Shown: positions 9,339-17,025 of the stretch, one piece after another | Layout: each line of letters begins with the position of its first letter | Position numbering within the stretch: position 1 is the stretch's first letter | Origin: a virus | IMG/VR virus record: IMGVR_UViG_3300036772_000143 | Location: 1-36,053 of that record | Length of the DNA: 36,053 nt | Reading direction: 5' to 3' (one strand) | The notes under the pieces: model-generated | Databases searched by the model: none | Seen by the model: only the letters and a program-made list of their open reading frames with translations | Told to the model about the DNA's origin: nothing | Program-made: the position numbers and the translations under genes

Positions 9339-11066
9339 TTAAGGAAATGATAGGCCACGGTATGCCTTTGTGATATTATGCTGGATTGCAGCCGCATCGC
9401 GATCCGATAGTGCCGCATTGGTTATCATACCCTCGCGGAAACGAGTTCCCTGGGGGGAAAGGTCACCTCCTCCGCCGAGATGGATGCTGGTGCCAACATT
9501 AAAATACGGAGAAGCAGATTTTATTGTGTTGAACTGCTGCGCCCCGTTGAGATAACCCGTAACGCCATATGTATAGTTAAGTTGGAAAGCCATAATCTGG
9601 ATTGACCACGGAGCCGTCGTGATGGTTGGTGCATAGGTCAACAGAGCGCTGGACCGTACCATGCCACCGGCAACCGTCCAATTGGTTGTTGCAGTACTGC
9701 CAGTTGTACCTGCCCTTATGGGCGGGGTTACCCAAGCGGCATTCGACGCATCTTGCGTAAACGTGTCACCAGACGGGCCATTAGTTGCAAGCACACCTAA
9801 GTACAGCTCGTTTGGAGAGATAGGGGCAGCGTTCGCAGTGACTGTGGGAGCTGTGCTCGATCCCCCGTTACCGTGAGTAACTGCCGAATCGCGCGCATTG
9901 CCGGCGAGGAATATCCCGGTGGCGTAGAACGCAGAGATCGCGACGGTATTAGTCGTGCCCGACGTATTCGTGTAGGTAATAAGATTACCGGAGTTTAGAG
10001 CCAGACTATTGTAAGCATAGGCAATCAAATCAACTCCGTTGACAGCTGCGTTGTTGTTAACACCATGAGCAATGCTTACGTCGTAGGAGTTCGTAGCGGT
10101 ATCAGTAATCGTAAGTTGGCTGCTCCCCGTCGCTTGAGTGCTCATGACGACGCAGATTAGCGACCCGGCTGGTATACCACCGGCCGGGACAGTGATCGAA
10201 AGAGTCCCGCTATTGGCGAGCGCCTTGACGGAGTTTGTCCCGATGTTGTTGACGCTGACGAGTGGGATAACGGGATTCACGGCGCTCGCGGCGACGACGT
10301 TTTCCTGGCTCGCGAAGCTCGCGCCGACTTGCCCCTGACCCTCATAGTCTGCGGCAAGGCACCAATCCGTTGAGACACCGCAACTCTGATACGAGCCGGT
10401 TCCGTACCCGACCGCAACCTCATTCGTCGAGTTGCTGACATAGGCGACGCAGCAGTTATGACTCAGCCCGAACGATCCGGCGTTTGTCGCAGAATATGCA
10501 GGGACGGCCTGACCAACGAACAGAACACTGTTCGGAGCCTGACCACCCGTGACGCCCAGCGCCGTCTGGTCGGTAGTTAGGGTGTACTGGTATTGTCCGG
10601 TATCCGCCTCCATGATCGGCAATCCGGTCGCCGACTCAATTACAAGAGGGGCCGCGCAATTAATAGGCACTCCGGCACAGGTGAAAAAATTAGACGGCAC
10701 CAAATTGTTGGCCGAACCGTGAATCTGTGCGTAAATCGTGTATATCGCACAATTGCTCGCGGTCCCGCTGCAGAACTTGGACCAGGTAGTCATGTCGGCA
10801 TACCCGGCAGCCGTCTGCCCGATGTCGAGCCTGGTGGTCGGAGTGCTGATGAGGGCGAGCTGAAGCAAGGGGCCGTGATAGCTCGCAACCATGCGCCGCG
10901 TGACGCTCCACGCTTCGGCGCAGCCACCGACGATGACGTTGCAGGGGCCGACGTACCTTTGCCTCAACGGCGCGTCGAGCGTGAAATCCTGGGCGGGGAC
11001 CGAGGGTGAATTCAGCCCCAGACAAAGCCCGGCCAGTACGACCCTAAAAATCAACGCAGGAGACAT
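9339..11066 (-). CDS. Secreted GH54-like alpha-L-arabinofuranosidase domain protein with large inserted domain
   Basis: 575 residues with a signal peptide (hydrophobic residues 5-19, likely cleavage after PSVPAQ). After it the sequence follows the GH54 (fungal AbfB) catalytic fold: PCNVIVGGCAEAWSVTRR at 41-58, NCAIYTIYAQIHGSANNL, then HNCCVAYV with a vicinal Cys pair at 205-206, and AADYEGQGQ at 238-246. The last block is LGGGGDLSPQGTRFREGMIT, with D535. In AbfB the vicinal disulfide C176-C177, D219, nucleophile E221 and acid/base D297 (in GGD) build the site; each has a counterpart here (CC205-206, D240, E242, D535). Between about 253 and 500 lies a Thr/Ser-rich beta domain absent from AbfB, resembling tail-fibre Ig-like modules. 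The product may trim arabinose-bearing surface glycans. Its start lies 23 bases inside the upstream gene. Confidence 0.72.
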   Translation of the reverse strand: MSPALIFRVVLAGLCLGLNSPSVPAQDFTLDAPLRQRYVGPCNVIVGGCAEAWSVTRRMVASYHGPLLQLALISTPTTRLDIGQTAAGYADMTTWSKFCSGTASNCAIYTIYAQIHGSANNLVPSNFFTCAGVPINCAAPLVIESATGLPIMEADTGQYQYTLTTDQTALGVTGGQAPNSVLFVGQAVPAYSATNAGSFGLSHNCCVAYVSNSTNEVAVGYGTGSYQSCGVSTDWCLAADYEGQGQVGASFASQENVVAASAVNPVIPLVSVNNIGTNSVKALANSGTLSITVPAGGIPAGSLICVVMSTQATGSSQLTITDTATNSYDVSIAHGVNNNAAVNGVDLIAYAYNSLALNSGNLITYTNTSGTTNTVAISAFYATGIFLAGNARDSAVTHGNGGSSTAPTVTANAAPISPNELYLGVLATNGPSGDTFTQDASNAAWVTPPIRAGTTGSTATTNWTVAGGMVRSSALLTYAPTITTAPWSIQIMAFQLNYTYGVTGYLNGAQQFNTIKSASPYFNVGTSIHLGGGGDLSPQGTRFREGMITNAALSDRDAAAIQHNITKAYRGLSFP

Positions 11067-11535
11067 AGATGTTTATCAGGTCGGTAGAGGTCAGGGCAGT
11101 CGCGAAGGTCGCCTGTATCGTATCGCCGGAGACCAGAATGATATAGGGATTGCCGTACTGGTCCAGCGGGAGCCCGGGCCAGTTCGTCGGCGACATCAGC
11201 GCCTTTGCGGGAGCGCCGTTAGCAAATCCGTCGTTCACAGCGGTCGTGATCGCCATGCCGCCATACTTGACCGAGGTGTTGACGATTTGCACGGTCACGA
11301 GATGGGTCGCGGTGCCGTCGTTGTTGGTCTCGTACATGCCGACGCAGCGCGATCCGGCGGCGGCGCCCGTGTAGAGGGTCTTGTAAGTCCCGGCGGTATC
11401 GGTGCCCTGAAGAAACTGGACGATGCCGCGGTTGGGGGTCTGAGCGGTGATGATGCTATTTGGTGTAGTCGCCGCATATGAGATGCATGGAAGCAGAGCG
11501 GCGGCTATGGCTACAGCAATCTTGTGCCACTGCAT
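11044..11535 (-). CDS. Secreted beta-rich protein of the tail-fibre block
   Basis: 163 residues from the ATG at 11535, just after the small gene's stop (TGAAAATG). A GTG further upstream in the same frame is not favoured because it would bury the signal peptide. The N-terminus is a textbook Sec signal: Lys5 near the start, hydrophobic core IAVAIAAALLP, then a SYA-A cleavage site. The mature part is beta-rich and uncharged, with QFLQGTDTAGTYKTLYTGAA and a closing LTSTDLINIYVSCVDF. The pattern (accessory tail protein with a 'Y.NPYIILVSGDTIQATF' strand region) is seen near phage tail genes, but I cannot name a family. It overlaps the GH54-like gene by 23 bases. Confidence 0.7.
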   Translation of the reverse strand: MQWHKIAVAIAAALLPCISYAATTPNSIITAQTPNRGIVQFLQGTDTAGTYKTLYTGAAAGSRCVGMYETNNDGTATHLVTVQIVNTSVKYGGMAITTAVNDGFANGAPAKALMSPTNWPGLPLDQYGNPYIILVSGDTIQATFATALTSTDLINIYVSCVDF

Positions 11536-11537
11536 TT

Positions 11538-11705
11538 TCAAAGGCCGCCCAACCCCAAATTGGTGTTGTTGATTGCGGCGGCTGTCACCGTCGCCTGCGT
11601 CCACTTGATGTTGAGCTCATTGTGACCAGCTTGCGCTGAAACCGCTAGTCCGAGCAGAAACATTCCACCCCCGAAGAGGATCATGTACAGGGCTCTCTTG
11701 CGCAT
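11538..11705 (-). CDS. Small secreted or membrane-anchored protein (55 aa)
   Basis: A 55-residue frame in the gap between two larger genes; it is too short for most gene callers. It starts MRKRALYMILFGGGMFLLGL and continues AVSAQAGHNE, a convincing signal peptide with a positive N-region and an AQA cleavage site. That leaves a mature part of only about 29 residues, NELNIKWTQATVTAAAINNT and NLGLGGL. It ends three bases before the next ATG (TGAAAATG), which suggests coupled translation. No clear SD sits at optimal distance from its own ATG. I do not recognise a family. The tight fit and the shared export signal with its neighbours are the main reasons to call it real. Confidence 0.55.
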   Translation of the reverse strand: MRKRALYMILFGGGMFLLGLAVSAQAGHNELNIKWTQATVTAAAINNTNLGLGGL

Positions 11706-11730
11706 GGCGGCGGCGTCTACCTAGACATTT

Positions 11731-12429
11731 TTATTCCACGAACCAATTCGTCCCGTCGGAAATTACACATAATTCCTGACGGGCTTGGTTCATCACAATA
11801 CCGGTCGATCCGGCTACGCCGTCGATCGTTCCGGAGGTTGGCGATTTCAATGTCGCGTTATTGGTGGCGAAATTGGTCGTGCCGTCTTTCACGCATTCGC
11901 GCCAGCCAGCCGTCTGAACCGCCGTTGGCAAGTTGATTGTCGAGGCCGCTGGAGTGCCCATCGACACGATAGTCGTTAGCAAGTTGGTTGCCGCAATCGT
12001 GATGGGCGAGGTGCCCGAGGCCGTAGCTGTGGTCGGGATTAGCGGGCTGCCCGATGATGCGGCGGTGATCAGCCCCTTGGCATTGACCGTAAGCGACGTG
12101 TTCGTGAAGCTGCCGACATTGCTGTTGACCGTGGCCAAGGTTAAGGTGCCGGATGTGCCCAGGGTGGCATCGCCGCCCATCGTCTGCCAGCCCGGATCGG
12201 CAGCAGTCGCGCCCAGGAACATCTGGCCGTTGGTGCCGACCGCAGTTGCGACGACCGCGCCGGTGCCCTCGCCGATCAGAACCCCGTGAGTCAGCAATGT
12301 CTGCGCGCCAGTGCCACCATTTGCTACGAGCAGCGGCGGCGTGCCGGTGTAGGCGGCATAAGAGAGCGTCGGCGCGAGCGCCAACGCAGCCGCTACAAGC
12401 GCCCTAATGATGATGCGATACTTTGCCAT
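11731..12429 (-). CDS. Tail-fibre-like protein with signal peptide
   Basis: 232 residues. Residues 1-25 form a Sec signal (MAKYRIIIRALVAAALALAP, then a SYAA cleavage site). The mature part opens with LLVANGGTGAQTLLTHGVLI and GTNGQMFLGATAADPGWQTM. That GGTG...L..G...GQ.L.G pattern is typical of repeats in phage tail-fibre and collar proteins. Then come beta repeats (GDATLGTSGTLTLATVN, ITIAATNLLTTIVSMG), and it ends in DGTNWFVE, a common fibre-tip ending with a Trp. Tail fibres normally assemble in the cytoplasm, so an export signal here is unexpected. The 3' end lies 25 bases from the 55-aa gene and the 5' end overlaps the preceding gene by 26 bases. Confidence 0.72.
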   Translation of the reverse strand: MAKYRIIIRALVAAALALAPTLSYAAYTGTPPLLVANGGTGAQTLLTHGVLIGEGTGAVVATAVGTNGQMFLGATAADPGWQTMGGDATLGTSGTLTLATVNSNVGSFTNTSLTVNAKGLITAASSGSPLIPTTATASGTSPITIAATNLLTTIVSMGTPAASTINLPTAVQTAGWRECVKDGTTNFATNNATLKSPTSGTIDGVAGSTGIVMNQARQELCVISDGTNWFVE

Positions 12430-12691
12430 TTACTCCCTCCGAATATTGCCGCCACCACTCAGCCTGTAGGCCGATCCCGTCGACATAGCTGGCCCACCAC
12501 TCGGTCATCGTGACTTGCCGCTCGCGCGCCTTGCGCAAGTTCCCGGCATTCACCGCCAGCTCGTCCATCGCGTTGTTGCGCTCGACCTTGAGTTCGCACA
12601 CCGTCGGGTCTTCGCGCGGATCGCACGCCTCCGGCCCCGCCGCAAAGGCGGCCACCGATGCCAGCAAAAAGAAGATCAGCCAATGAGCCAT
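12404..12691 (-). CDS. Small secreted helical protein (95 aa), function unknown
   Basis: 95 residues from the ATG at 12691, preceded by TTAGGA. A GTG 21 bases upstream in the same frame would place seven residues in front of the signal. Residues 1-18 are a hydrophobic signal or anchor (WLIFFLLASVAAFAAG). The mature part has two cysteines close together (EACDPREDPTVCELK), suggesting a disulfide if exported. A helical, charged segment follows (ERNNAMDELAVNAGNLRKAR), then a Trp-rich part, and the end is His-rich. Its size and layout resemble small periplasmic lysis accessory proteins such as spanin components, but no specific family signature is visible, so that is only a possibility. It overlaps both neighbouring genes. 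Confidence 0.6.
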   Translation of the reverse strand: MAHWLIFFLLASVAAFAAGPEACDPREDPTVCELKVERNNAMDELAVNAGNLRKARERQVTMTEWWASYVDGIGLQAEWWRQYSEGVNGKVSHHH

Positions 12692-13323
12692 TTTCCTAAC
12701 GTCGCATTCCACCTGAAATCGAGGCTTCCATTGTTTTGATTGATGCTCGCCGTCGGAGCGCTATCGATCATTATGACGCCGCCGGCAGTGATAGTAATGG
12801 GATTTGCCGTAGCGTGCCCGGTGGCATCTTTCACCTGATAGGTGACGCCATTTGTGGGTGATGCCGTTAGCGTGTAAGTCTGCGGCCCCCCTGCCGTATC
12901 TAGGTCAACTGGGATTGCGCCACCGCCACCGCCGCCGCTGAGCGCAGCTATCGCCGCGGTCGTGGTTTGAGTCGCCATCGGACCAACTCCAATGAGGACA
13001 ATTTCGTTACCACGAAGGTTGGTGACATTGATTGCACCGGGAATCGCCGGCGTCGGATCCGGAAGTTCCCCAAGATCGAACTGTCTTGGCTCGAAAAGCT
13101 GTGGTCGCACCGCTATTCTGGCAGGCGAAGGCTCGATGAGTTGCGGAGCCCTTTCAGGAACGGCTCTCCACATCATTTCGGGAACTAGCGGAACGATCGA
13201 TGCTATTCCAGCGGCTCGCGGGACATTCGAGGCTCTTGCTATGTTCGGCGCGACTCCGATGGCGCGCGGCCAATTGGGGTGGCCCGCCGATATCCTCGGC
13301 AATTCAAGGTCGCTATCCGCCAT
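12676..13323 (-). CDS. Tail-fibre protein with distal tip domain (no signal peptide)
   Basis: 215 residues. The first 85 are rich in Pro, Arg and Ile with repeated R-A and I-A-R/P motifs (WPRAIGVAPNIARASNVPRA). They are followed by a Gly run (GGGGGG near 130). The C-terminal 80 residues form a compact beta domain common at phage fibre tips: PQTYTLTASPTNGVTYQVKD, then GHATANPITITAGGVIMID and FRWNATLGKWLIG. Unlike most genes around it there is no signal peptide. It is therefore the best candidate in this block for an ordinary virion-attached fibre. The ATG at 13323 lies 27 bases after the preceding stop, and its end overlaps the 95-aa gene by 16 bases. Confidence 0.7.
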   Translation of the reverse strand: MADSDLELPRISAGHPNWPRAIGVAPNIARASNVPRAAGIASIVPLVPEMMWRAVPERAPQLIEPSPARIAVRPQLFEPRQFDLGELPDPTPAIPGAINVTNLRGNEIVLIGVGPMATQTTTAAIAALSGGGGGGAIPVDLDTAGGPQTYTLTASPTNGVTYQVKDATGHATANPITITAGGVIMIDSAPTASINQNNGSLDFRWNATLGKWLIG

Positions 13324-13350
13324 TTCGCGCGGCGCAGCGGTAACTGTAGA

Positions 13351-13608
13351 TCATTTGGGCGTTACCACTGGTTCTGCCGATTTGCATGCCTCGCCACACT
13401 TGGTCTTGAGGGCTTCGGTCTGGGCCTTGAGGGTTTCAATCTGTTGGCTCAGTTGGACGGCGTTGGCCCGCATCTGCCCGAGTTCGAATAACGCCTGCCC
13501 GGCCGTCGCTTCGAGCGCGGCCTTGCGCAGTTCGGGACTTTCCTGGGCAAGCGCCGGGATGGCGCTCGCCAGTAGCGCCGCAAAAATAATGGCTCCTCTA
13601 GCAGACAT
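13351..13608 (-). CDS. Small secreted coiled-coil protein (85 aa)
   Basis: 85 residues. I chose the ATG at 13608 because GGAGG stands eight bases before it. Two other starts upstream in frame (ATG with MAEALS, and one at 13689) would hide the signal. Residues 1-21 are a Sec signal (hydrophobic GAIIFAALLASAIPALAQ). The mature part is an amphipathic coiled coil (ALFELGQMRANAVQLSQQIE, LKAQTEALKTKCGEACKS) with a Cys-x3-Cys near the end. Size and layout are reminiscent of small periplasmic helical proteins, including some lysis proteins, but there is no basis for naming it. It lies between a large secreted fibre-like protein and the unsignalled fibre. Confidence 0.62.
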   Translation of the reverse strand: MSARGAIIFAALLASAIPALAQESPELRKAALEATAGQALFELGQMRANAVQLSQQIETLKAQTEALKTKCGEACKSAEPVVTPK

Positions 13609-13654
13609 GGACAGCGCCTCCGCCATTCCAGAGTGATCCGATCGCCACCTCAAC

Positions 13655-15280
13655 TCAGTAGCTCGCCAGCGCAACACGTTTGAAAACATTCGTCGAAGTG
13701 CACACGTAAATAAAGTTGGCGTCCCAGGCTATCTGTCCAGCCCCACATGGCCCCGTATCAGTTTCGGTTGTTGGCGTCATCGAATAGCCGCCTGGCGCCG
13801 TCATGCCTCCGGCGAGCATCATCGATCCCGTCCCGGTGACGTTCATCACAAGCGTCGGCGCGCCCGACGTCAGCTGGTAAAAATAAAACCCTCCGCCGCC
13901 AATGACCTGATTGAACCAATCAGCCTCGTTGTTCCCGTTCGTGTAGTTTGAGGAGATAAAGCTCCCGTGCGTTTGCGCAGGCTGTGTCGTGGCCGGATTG
14001 GCGCCGGTCATTGTCAGCGCTATCCCCGAGAGCGCCCCCGCGCCCGAAATGAACGCCCCCGTGGACTTCCACGCGTAGCCCGTGATGTTGTATTGGCTGA
14101 GATCGACGCCCGTGGCGACCGTTGCCATGTTGGCGGTGGTGCACAACACGCAACCCGTGCTGGTCAGCGGACTTGCGCCATTGCCATTTGAGAGCAAAAT
14201 GGCGTTCTGAAATCCTATGCCGCCAGGCTGCGCGCCGATTGCCAGCGCCGCGTCGATAGCGGTCCCGCTTACCTTGTCGAGAGCATGATCGACGATTTGC
14301 AGTCCGGTCTTTTCCGAGGCTGATGTCCCCGTTTCGAGTGCGACATTTATTTCGCCTCCCGAGACGTTCGTGAGCGCCGTCCCTACTTTCGCGTCTCCGA
14401 ATGTGCCGATACCAAATATCGATCCGGCGGTCGTGTTGATATTGTTGACGTTTGTCCCGCCATCGCCACTAAATGCAACCATTTGAAAGAAACCGCCAGT
14501 GTAATTGCGGTTCGTGTTGCTGGCGCTGGTAGCTCCTTTATCGAAATATCCATCGACTTCGAGGGCGTTCTGGCCGCCGATGACTGTTGAGCCGCCAAAC
14601 TCATGCTCTATCAACAAGGTGCTGGTGAAATTGCTGTTGCCGCTTTGGGTGCCGGTATTGATCGTATGCAGAAAATTGGCTGCCGTAGGACCGGCCCCAT
14701 AAGAGCCGTTGAGGGTCGCCGTCACATCGATCGTGAACCCATGCGTCGGCTGCGGAAATCCGGTCTGTGTCAGCACCAGTTGCGGCAAGCTGCTGGCGAG
14801 CGTTCCTGTGGTATTGTTGAAGTAGGCCAGACATCCGATGCACGAAGAGTTCGGCCCCAAGATGTTCCCCTGTCCGTTGCCGGGGAACTGGTACATCGAG
14901 CCGTTGATCGCGAAATTCAGAACCGTAGGGGCGGCCGCCCCTAGTGGGCCGAGAGCAATCAGCGCGCCCCCTTGCGCATTCGGATCCCAGCATAGGTAAT
15001 GAGCCCCTGCAGCGCCCGTCAGCGACGGTTGATCATAGGAGCAGTTGTGCGTACCGAGCGGCCCCGTTCCCGCCGCGCGGTTGACCTGCAGTGTCTCGGA
15101 CAGGCCCTGGCCGAGCGAGAAACTTCCCGCCGGTCCCTGGTCCTGCAAGAAACCGTTTTGCAACAACATCGTGCCATGCCCAGGGGTGGCTGGCCCGGCC
15201 TGCAGCAAAGCACCTTGCGCCCACGCCAGCGCGGGCAGCAATATCAACGCGGCGGTTAGGGCAAGGTGGCGCAGGATCAT
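13655..15280 (-). CDS. Large tail-fibre/spike-like protein with signal peptide
   Basis: 541 residues. A signal peptide (HLALTAALILLPALAWAQ, cleavage after WAQ) is followed by beta-rich, Gly/Thr/Asn/Ser-rich sequence with hardly any charge. The mid-part (about 180-340) has strand-turn sequence such as GGFFQMVAFSGDGGTNVNNI and VSGGEINVALETGTSASEKT. This resembles the beta-solenoid shafts of phage fibres that list virtual 'tracks' of a surface-recognising protein. A Cys-x-x-Cys pair (SSCIGCLAY) and another pair near 395 (CVLCTT) may form disulfides if exported. The C-terminus (PCGAGQIAWDANFIYVCTST, FKRVALASY) is a common end for short phage tail proteins. It overlaps the preceding gene by four bases. 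Function is inferred; the receptor is unknown. Confidence 0.7.
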   Translation of the reverse strand: MILRHLALTAALILLPALAWAQGALLQAGPATPGHGTMLLQNGFLQDQGPAGSFSLGQGLSETLQVNRAAGTGPLGTHNCSYDQPSLTGAAGAHYLCWDPNAQGGALIALGPLGAAAPTVLNFAINGSMYQFPGNGQGNILGPNSSCIGCLAYFNNTTGTLASSLPQLVLTQTGFPQPTHGFTIDVTATLNGSYGAGPTAANFLHTINTGTQSGNSNFTSTLLIEHEFGGSTVIGGQNALEVDGYFDKGATSASNTNRNYTGGFFQMVAFSGDGGTNVNNINTTAGSIFGIGTFGDAKVGTALTNVSGGEINVALETGTSASEKTGLQIVDHALDKVSGTAIDAALAIGAQPGGIGFQNAILLSNGNGASPLTSTGCVLCTTANMATVATGVDLSQYNITGYAWKSTGAFISGAGALSGIALTMTGANPATTQPAQTHGSFISSNYTNGNNEADWFNQVIGGGGFYFYQLTSGAPTLVMNVTGTGSMMLAGGMTAPGGYSMTPTTETDTGPCGAGQIAWDANFIYVCTSTNVFKRVALASY

Positions 15281-15912
15281 TTGCGGCGGCTGTCCGCAGC
15301 CGGCGCTTGCGCCTTGCGCGCCTTCCCCGCCGCACCTTCTGTATCCTCTGCGCCTTTGTCATCGGCGATCTCGACCGGAACGTGGTGTGGCCCGACTTCG
15401 TGATCCTGGAGCCACACGACTTCGCCTGCGAGTTTTAGCACATCGCCAACGAACGCTCTCTCCATCAGCATGTACGACTTCGGCTCGCTTGGCTCCGGCG
15501 GCTGACCGACGGGCTCCAATTCAGGGTTTGATCCGGGGGCATGATATCCGGCCGCACGCGGCAACCAGGCGTGGCTCTCGCCGTGCGGCGCTGGGTTGAT
15601 CCTCTCGATGTGAGAATCCAGATCGCTCCGCGTCGTATCGATGGGCGTCATCACAGTACGCCTGCCATCGACAAGGATTGGCACACCATTGAAAAATCCC
15701 GGTGCCGGCTTTGTCGGATGGTGCTTTACGAGCATCGCGTTTTTAGGTTCGGGTAGCGCTTCGATAAAGGCCCACGCCTCCTCGTCAGCAACGAACCTCT
15801 TCCCGCGGGGATCGTCGACCAATTCCGGAACCATGAGAGCCATCCGATCGAAGACATCATCGCCCACGGAAAGCTCGATTTTGCCGATTTGGTTGTCGAA
15901 TATCAGGCGCAT
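15277..15912 (-). CDS. Conserved phage protein of unknown function (211 aa)
   Basis: 211 residues. The N-terminus (MRLIFDNQIGKIELSVGDDV) looks like a small beta unit. It is followed by PELVDDPRGKRFVADEEAW and KNAMLVKHHPTKPAPGFFNG, and a mid-part with VPILVDGRRTVMTPIDTTR. The last 80 residues are Pro/Glu-rich, with YMLMERAFVGDVLKLAGEVV and a basic, Ala-rich end. No signal peptide or catalytic signature is visible. It sits between the first signal-peptide block and the capsid-staple-like gene, so a structural or head-accessory role is possible. Its ATG lies one base after the upstream stop, and its end overlaps the following start by four bases. Confidence 0.6.
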   Translation of the reverse strand: MRLIFDNQIGKIELSVGDDVFDRMALMVPELVDDPRGKRFVADEEAWAFIEALPEPKNAMLVKHHPTKPAPGFFNGVPILVDGRRTVMTPIDTTRSDLDSHIERINPAPHGESHAWLPRAAGYHAPGSNPELEPVGQPPEPSEPKSYMLMERAFVGDVLKLAGEVVWLQDHEVGPHHVPVEIADDKGAEDTEGAAGKARKAQAPAADSRRK

Positions 15913-15913
15913 T

Positions 15914-16219
15914 TCACTCTTCCATGCTCTCCGTCATTTCGTTCTCGACGGCCATCTTCTGGATCTGCAACTCGATGCGGCAGCATGGCCCATTAGGGCC
16001 GTCGTTCTTGCTGACCGATGTCACGACCGCAAAGGCGCGCAGGTCGATCATGTCGCCCACATTGCAGTCATCGTCCAATTCCATTTTTTCGAGCTCGCTC
16101 TCGGTGAGGCAGAGGCGCAGCCCGCACGGATAATCCGGCCGCTCCATCGGCATTGGCATCATCGTGTCGAGCTTTTCCTCGTCGGTCATTTCGAGGTCGA
16201 CGAGCTTGGACCAGGCCAT
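15914..16219 (-). CDS. Capsid staple-like / head accessory protein
   Basis: 101 residues, acidic and Met-rich. It starts MAWSKLVDLEMTDEEKLD and continues YPCGLRLCLTESELEKMELD. Next come the MIDLRAFAVVTSVSK strand and a C-terminal CCRIELQIQKMAVENE. The order (AWSKL, then C/YG-L-R-x-x-L-T-E-x-E, then a short beta barrel) matches small head proteins of podoviruses and siphoviruses often described as capsid staples or decorations. Two adjacent cysteines (GPCCRIE) are notable. It lies in the accessory head cluster, three bases after the next gene's stop. I place it by family pattern from memory, so the specific name is less certain than the head-accessory role. Confidence 0.55.
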   Translation of the reverse strand: MAWSKLVDLEMTDEEKLDTMMPMPMERPDYPCGLRLCLTESELEKMELDDDCNVGDMIDLRAFAVVTSVSKNDGPNGPCCRIELQIQKMAVENEMTESMEE

Positions 16220-16222
16220 CGC

Positions 16223-16639
16223 TTAGGCCGCCTTCGCTGCCGGAACCTCGCCAGCCCCACCTTCGGCGCCACCCTCGCCACTGGGCGTCTCGCCCGCCAC
16301 CGCCGCTTCGCCTCGCCCAGCCTCGGCCATCTGACGCTCGTTCAGTTCCTTGAATTGCTTTTCATGCCGAGACTGCATTTGCCGGTGCTGCTCGCGATGA
16401 CTCCCGTGCAGGTCGCGGCGCTCGGTCTCGTGCTGTTTCGCCAGCGCCGCACGCTCTTCGACGTGGCGCTCCTCGTGGCCTCCACCAGCTTCGGCGTCGG
16501 GCTTTTCGGCCTGTTCGCCGTCTTCCTTACCCTTGTCCTCGCGTCCTTCAGTCTCGCGCTCCGGCTCATGCTCTTCAGGCGCTTTCTTCTTGCCGTACAG
16601 CGCCGAGCGCCGGCCGCGCTCTTCCTTCTCTTCGGCCAT
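16223..16639 (-). CDS. Highly charged protein with N-terminal RRSALYGK tag motif
   Basis: 138 residues, nearly all charged or small. The N-terminus contains RGRRSALYGKKK (R10-K17), an R-R-x-x-L-Y-G-K motif shared with two neighbouring small proteins and the scaffold C-terminus. The middle (about 55-110) is a Glu/Arg/His helix likely to be a coiled coil (HETERRDLHGSHREQHRQMQ), and the end is Gly/Ala/Glu-rich and probably disordered. A strong SD (AAGGAG, spacing eight) stands before the ATG and overlaps the last codons of the preceding gene. No family is recognised. Location among head genes and the shared tag suggest a capsid-associated or procapsid-packaged protein (inference). Confidence 0.65.
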   Translation of the reverse strand: MAEEKEERGRRSALYGKKKAPEEHEPERETEGREDKGKEDGEQAEKPDAEAGGGHEERHVEERAALAKQHETERRDLHGSHREQHRQMQSRHEKQFKELNERQMAEAGRGEAAVAGETPSGEGGAEGGAGEVPAAKAA

Positions 16640-16642
16640 CGG

Positions 16643-16933
16643 TCAGTCTCCTTTGCCGTATAGGGTCTGGCGGCGGGACTTCTTCTTGCCGCCACCGTGC
16701 ATGCCCATCAGCGTGAGCGCCAAGCGCGCCTGCTTGCCGGTCTTGCCTTCGTCGCCCTTGTGCTCATCGGCATAGGTCCGGGTGGATTCCCCAGCAGCCT
16801 CGGCCTTCGCGCGGAATTGGCCGTGAGCGTTCGACGTCGCTCCGGAGATCCATTTCTTCTTCGCCACCGGCCTCTCCCTCTGGGGCGCCATCCGCGACTG
16901 GAGATCCGCGATCGAGAGATGCTGCCCGGCCAT
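16643..16933 (-). CDS. Small basic protein with capsid-arm-like N-terminus and RRQTLYGK C-terminal tag
   Basis: 96 residues from the ATG at 16933: AGAGG stands six bases before it, whereas for the ATG at 16939 the same SD would touch the start. The N-terminus MAGQHLSIADLQSRMAP nearly copies the major capsid protein start (ATGQWLSIADLAHRLDP). The middle has a small domain common in phage head regions: KKKWISGATSNAHGQFRAKA, then GESTRTYADEHKGDEGKTGK and QARLALTLMGM. The C-terminus is KKSRRQTLYGKGD, the tag motif shared with its neighbours and the scaffold. Net charge is strongly positive, which would suit DNA contact or capsid interior. Function is unknown; the paired mimicry of capsid and scaffold ends suggests a role in procapsid assembly. 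Confidence 0.75.
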   Translation of the reverse strand: MAGQHLSIADLQSRMAPQRERPVAKKKWISGATSNAHGQFRAKAEAAGESTRTYADEHKGDEGKTGKQARLALTLMGMHGGGKKKSRRQTLYGKGD

Positions 16934-16952
16934 CCTCATCCTCTAATGCGAA

Positions 16953-17003
16953 GCCTCGCCGGGGTTGCCATCTTCGCCTCTCAGCCAAAGACCCCGGCGA
17001 GGC
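16953..17003. other. Perfect 12-bp inverted repeat (RNA hairpin candidate)
   Basis: GCCTCGCCGGGG at 16953-16964 is matched exactly by CCCCGGCGAGGC at 16992-17003, with a 27-base spacer. It fills most of the gap between the two tagged small genes. No T-tract follows on either strand, so a Rho-independent terminator is unlikely. An mRNA processing or stability hairpin, or a partial block that lowers expression of the genes downstream on the minus strand, would fit. Confidence 0.55.
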
Positions 17004-17025
17004 CCCGATTTCCCCCGAAGGGAAC

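Noticed and set aside
12404-13608. Lysis cassette (spanins) made of the two small secreted helical proteins.
   Set aside because: Size and signals fit loosely, but there is no lipobox, no overlapping i-/o-spanin layout and no endolysin nearby, so I left both unnamed.
15641-16663. A 340-codon plus-strand frame opposite four minus-strand head genes.
   Set aside because: It is antisense to tightly coupled minus-strand genes with clear features; the Leu/Phe-rich product has no recognisable domains.
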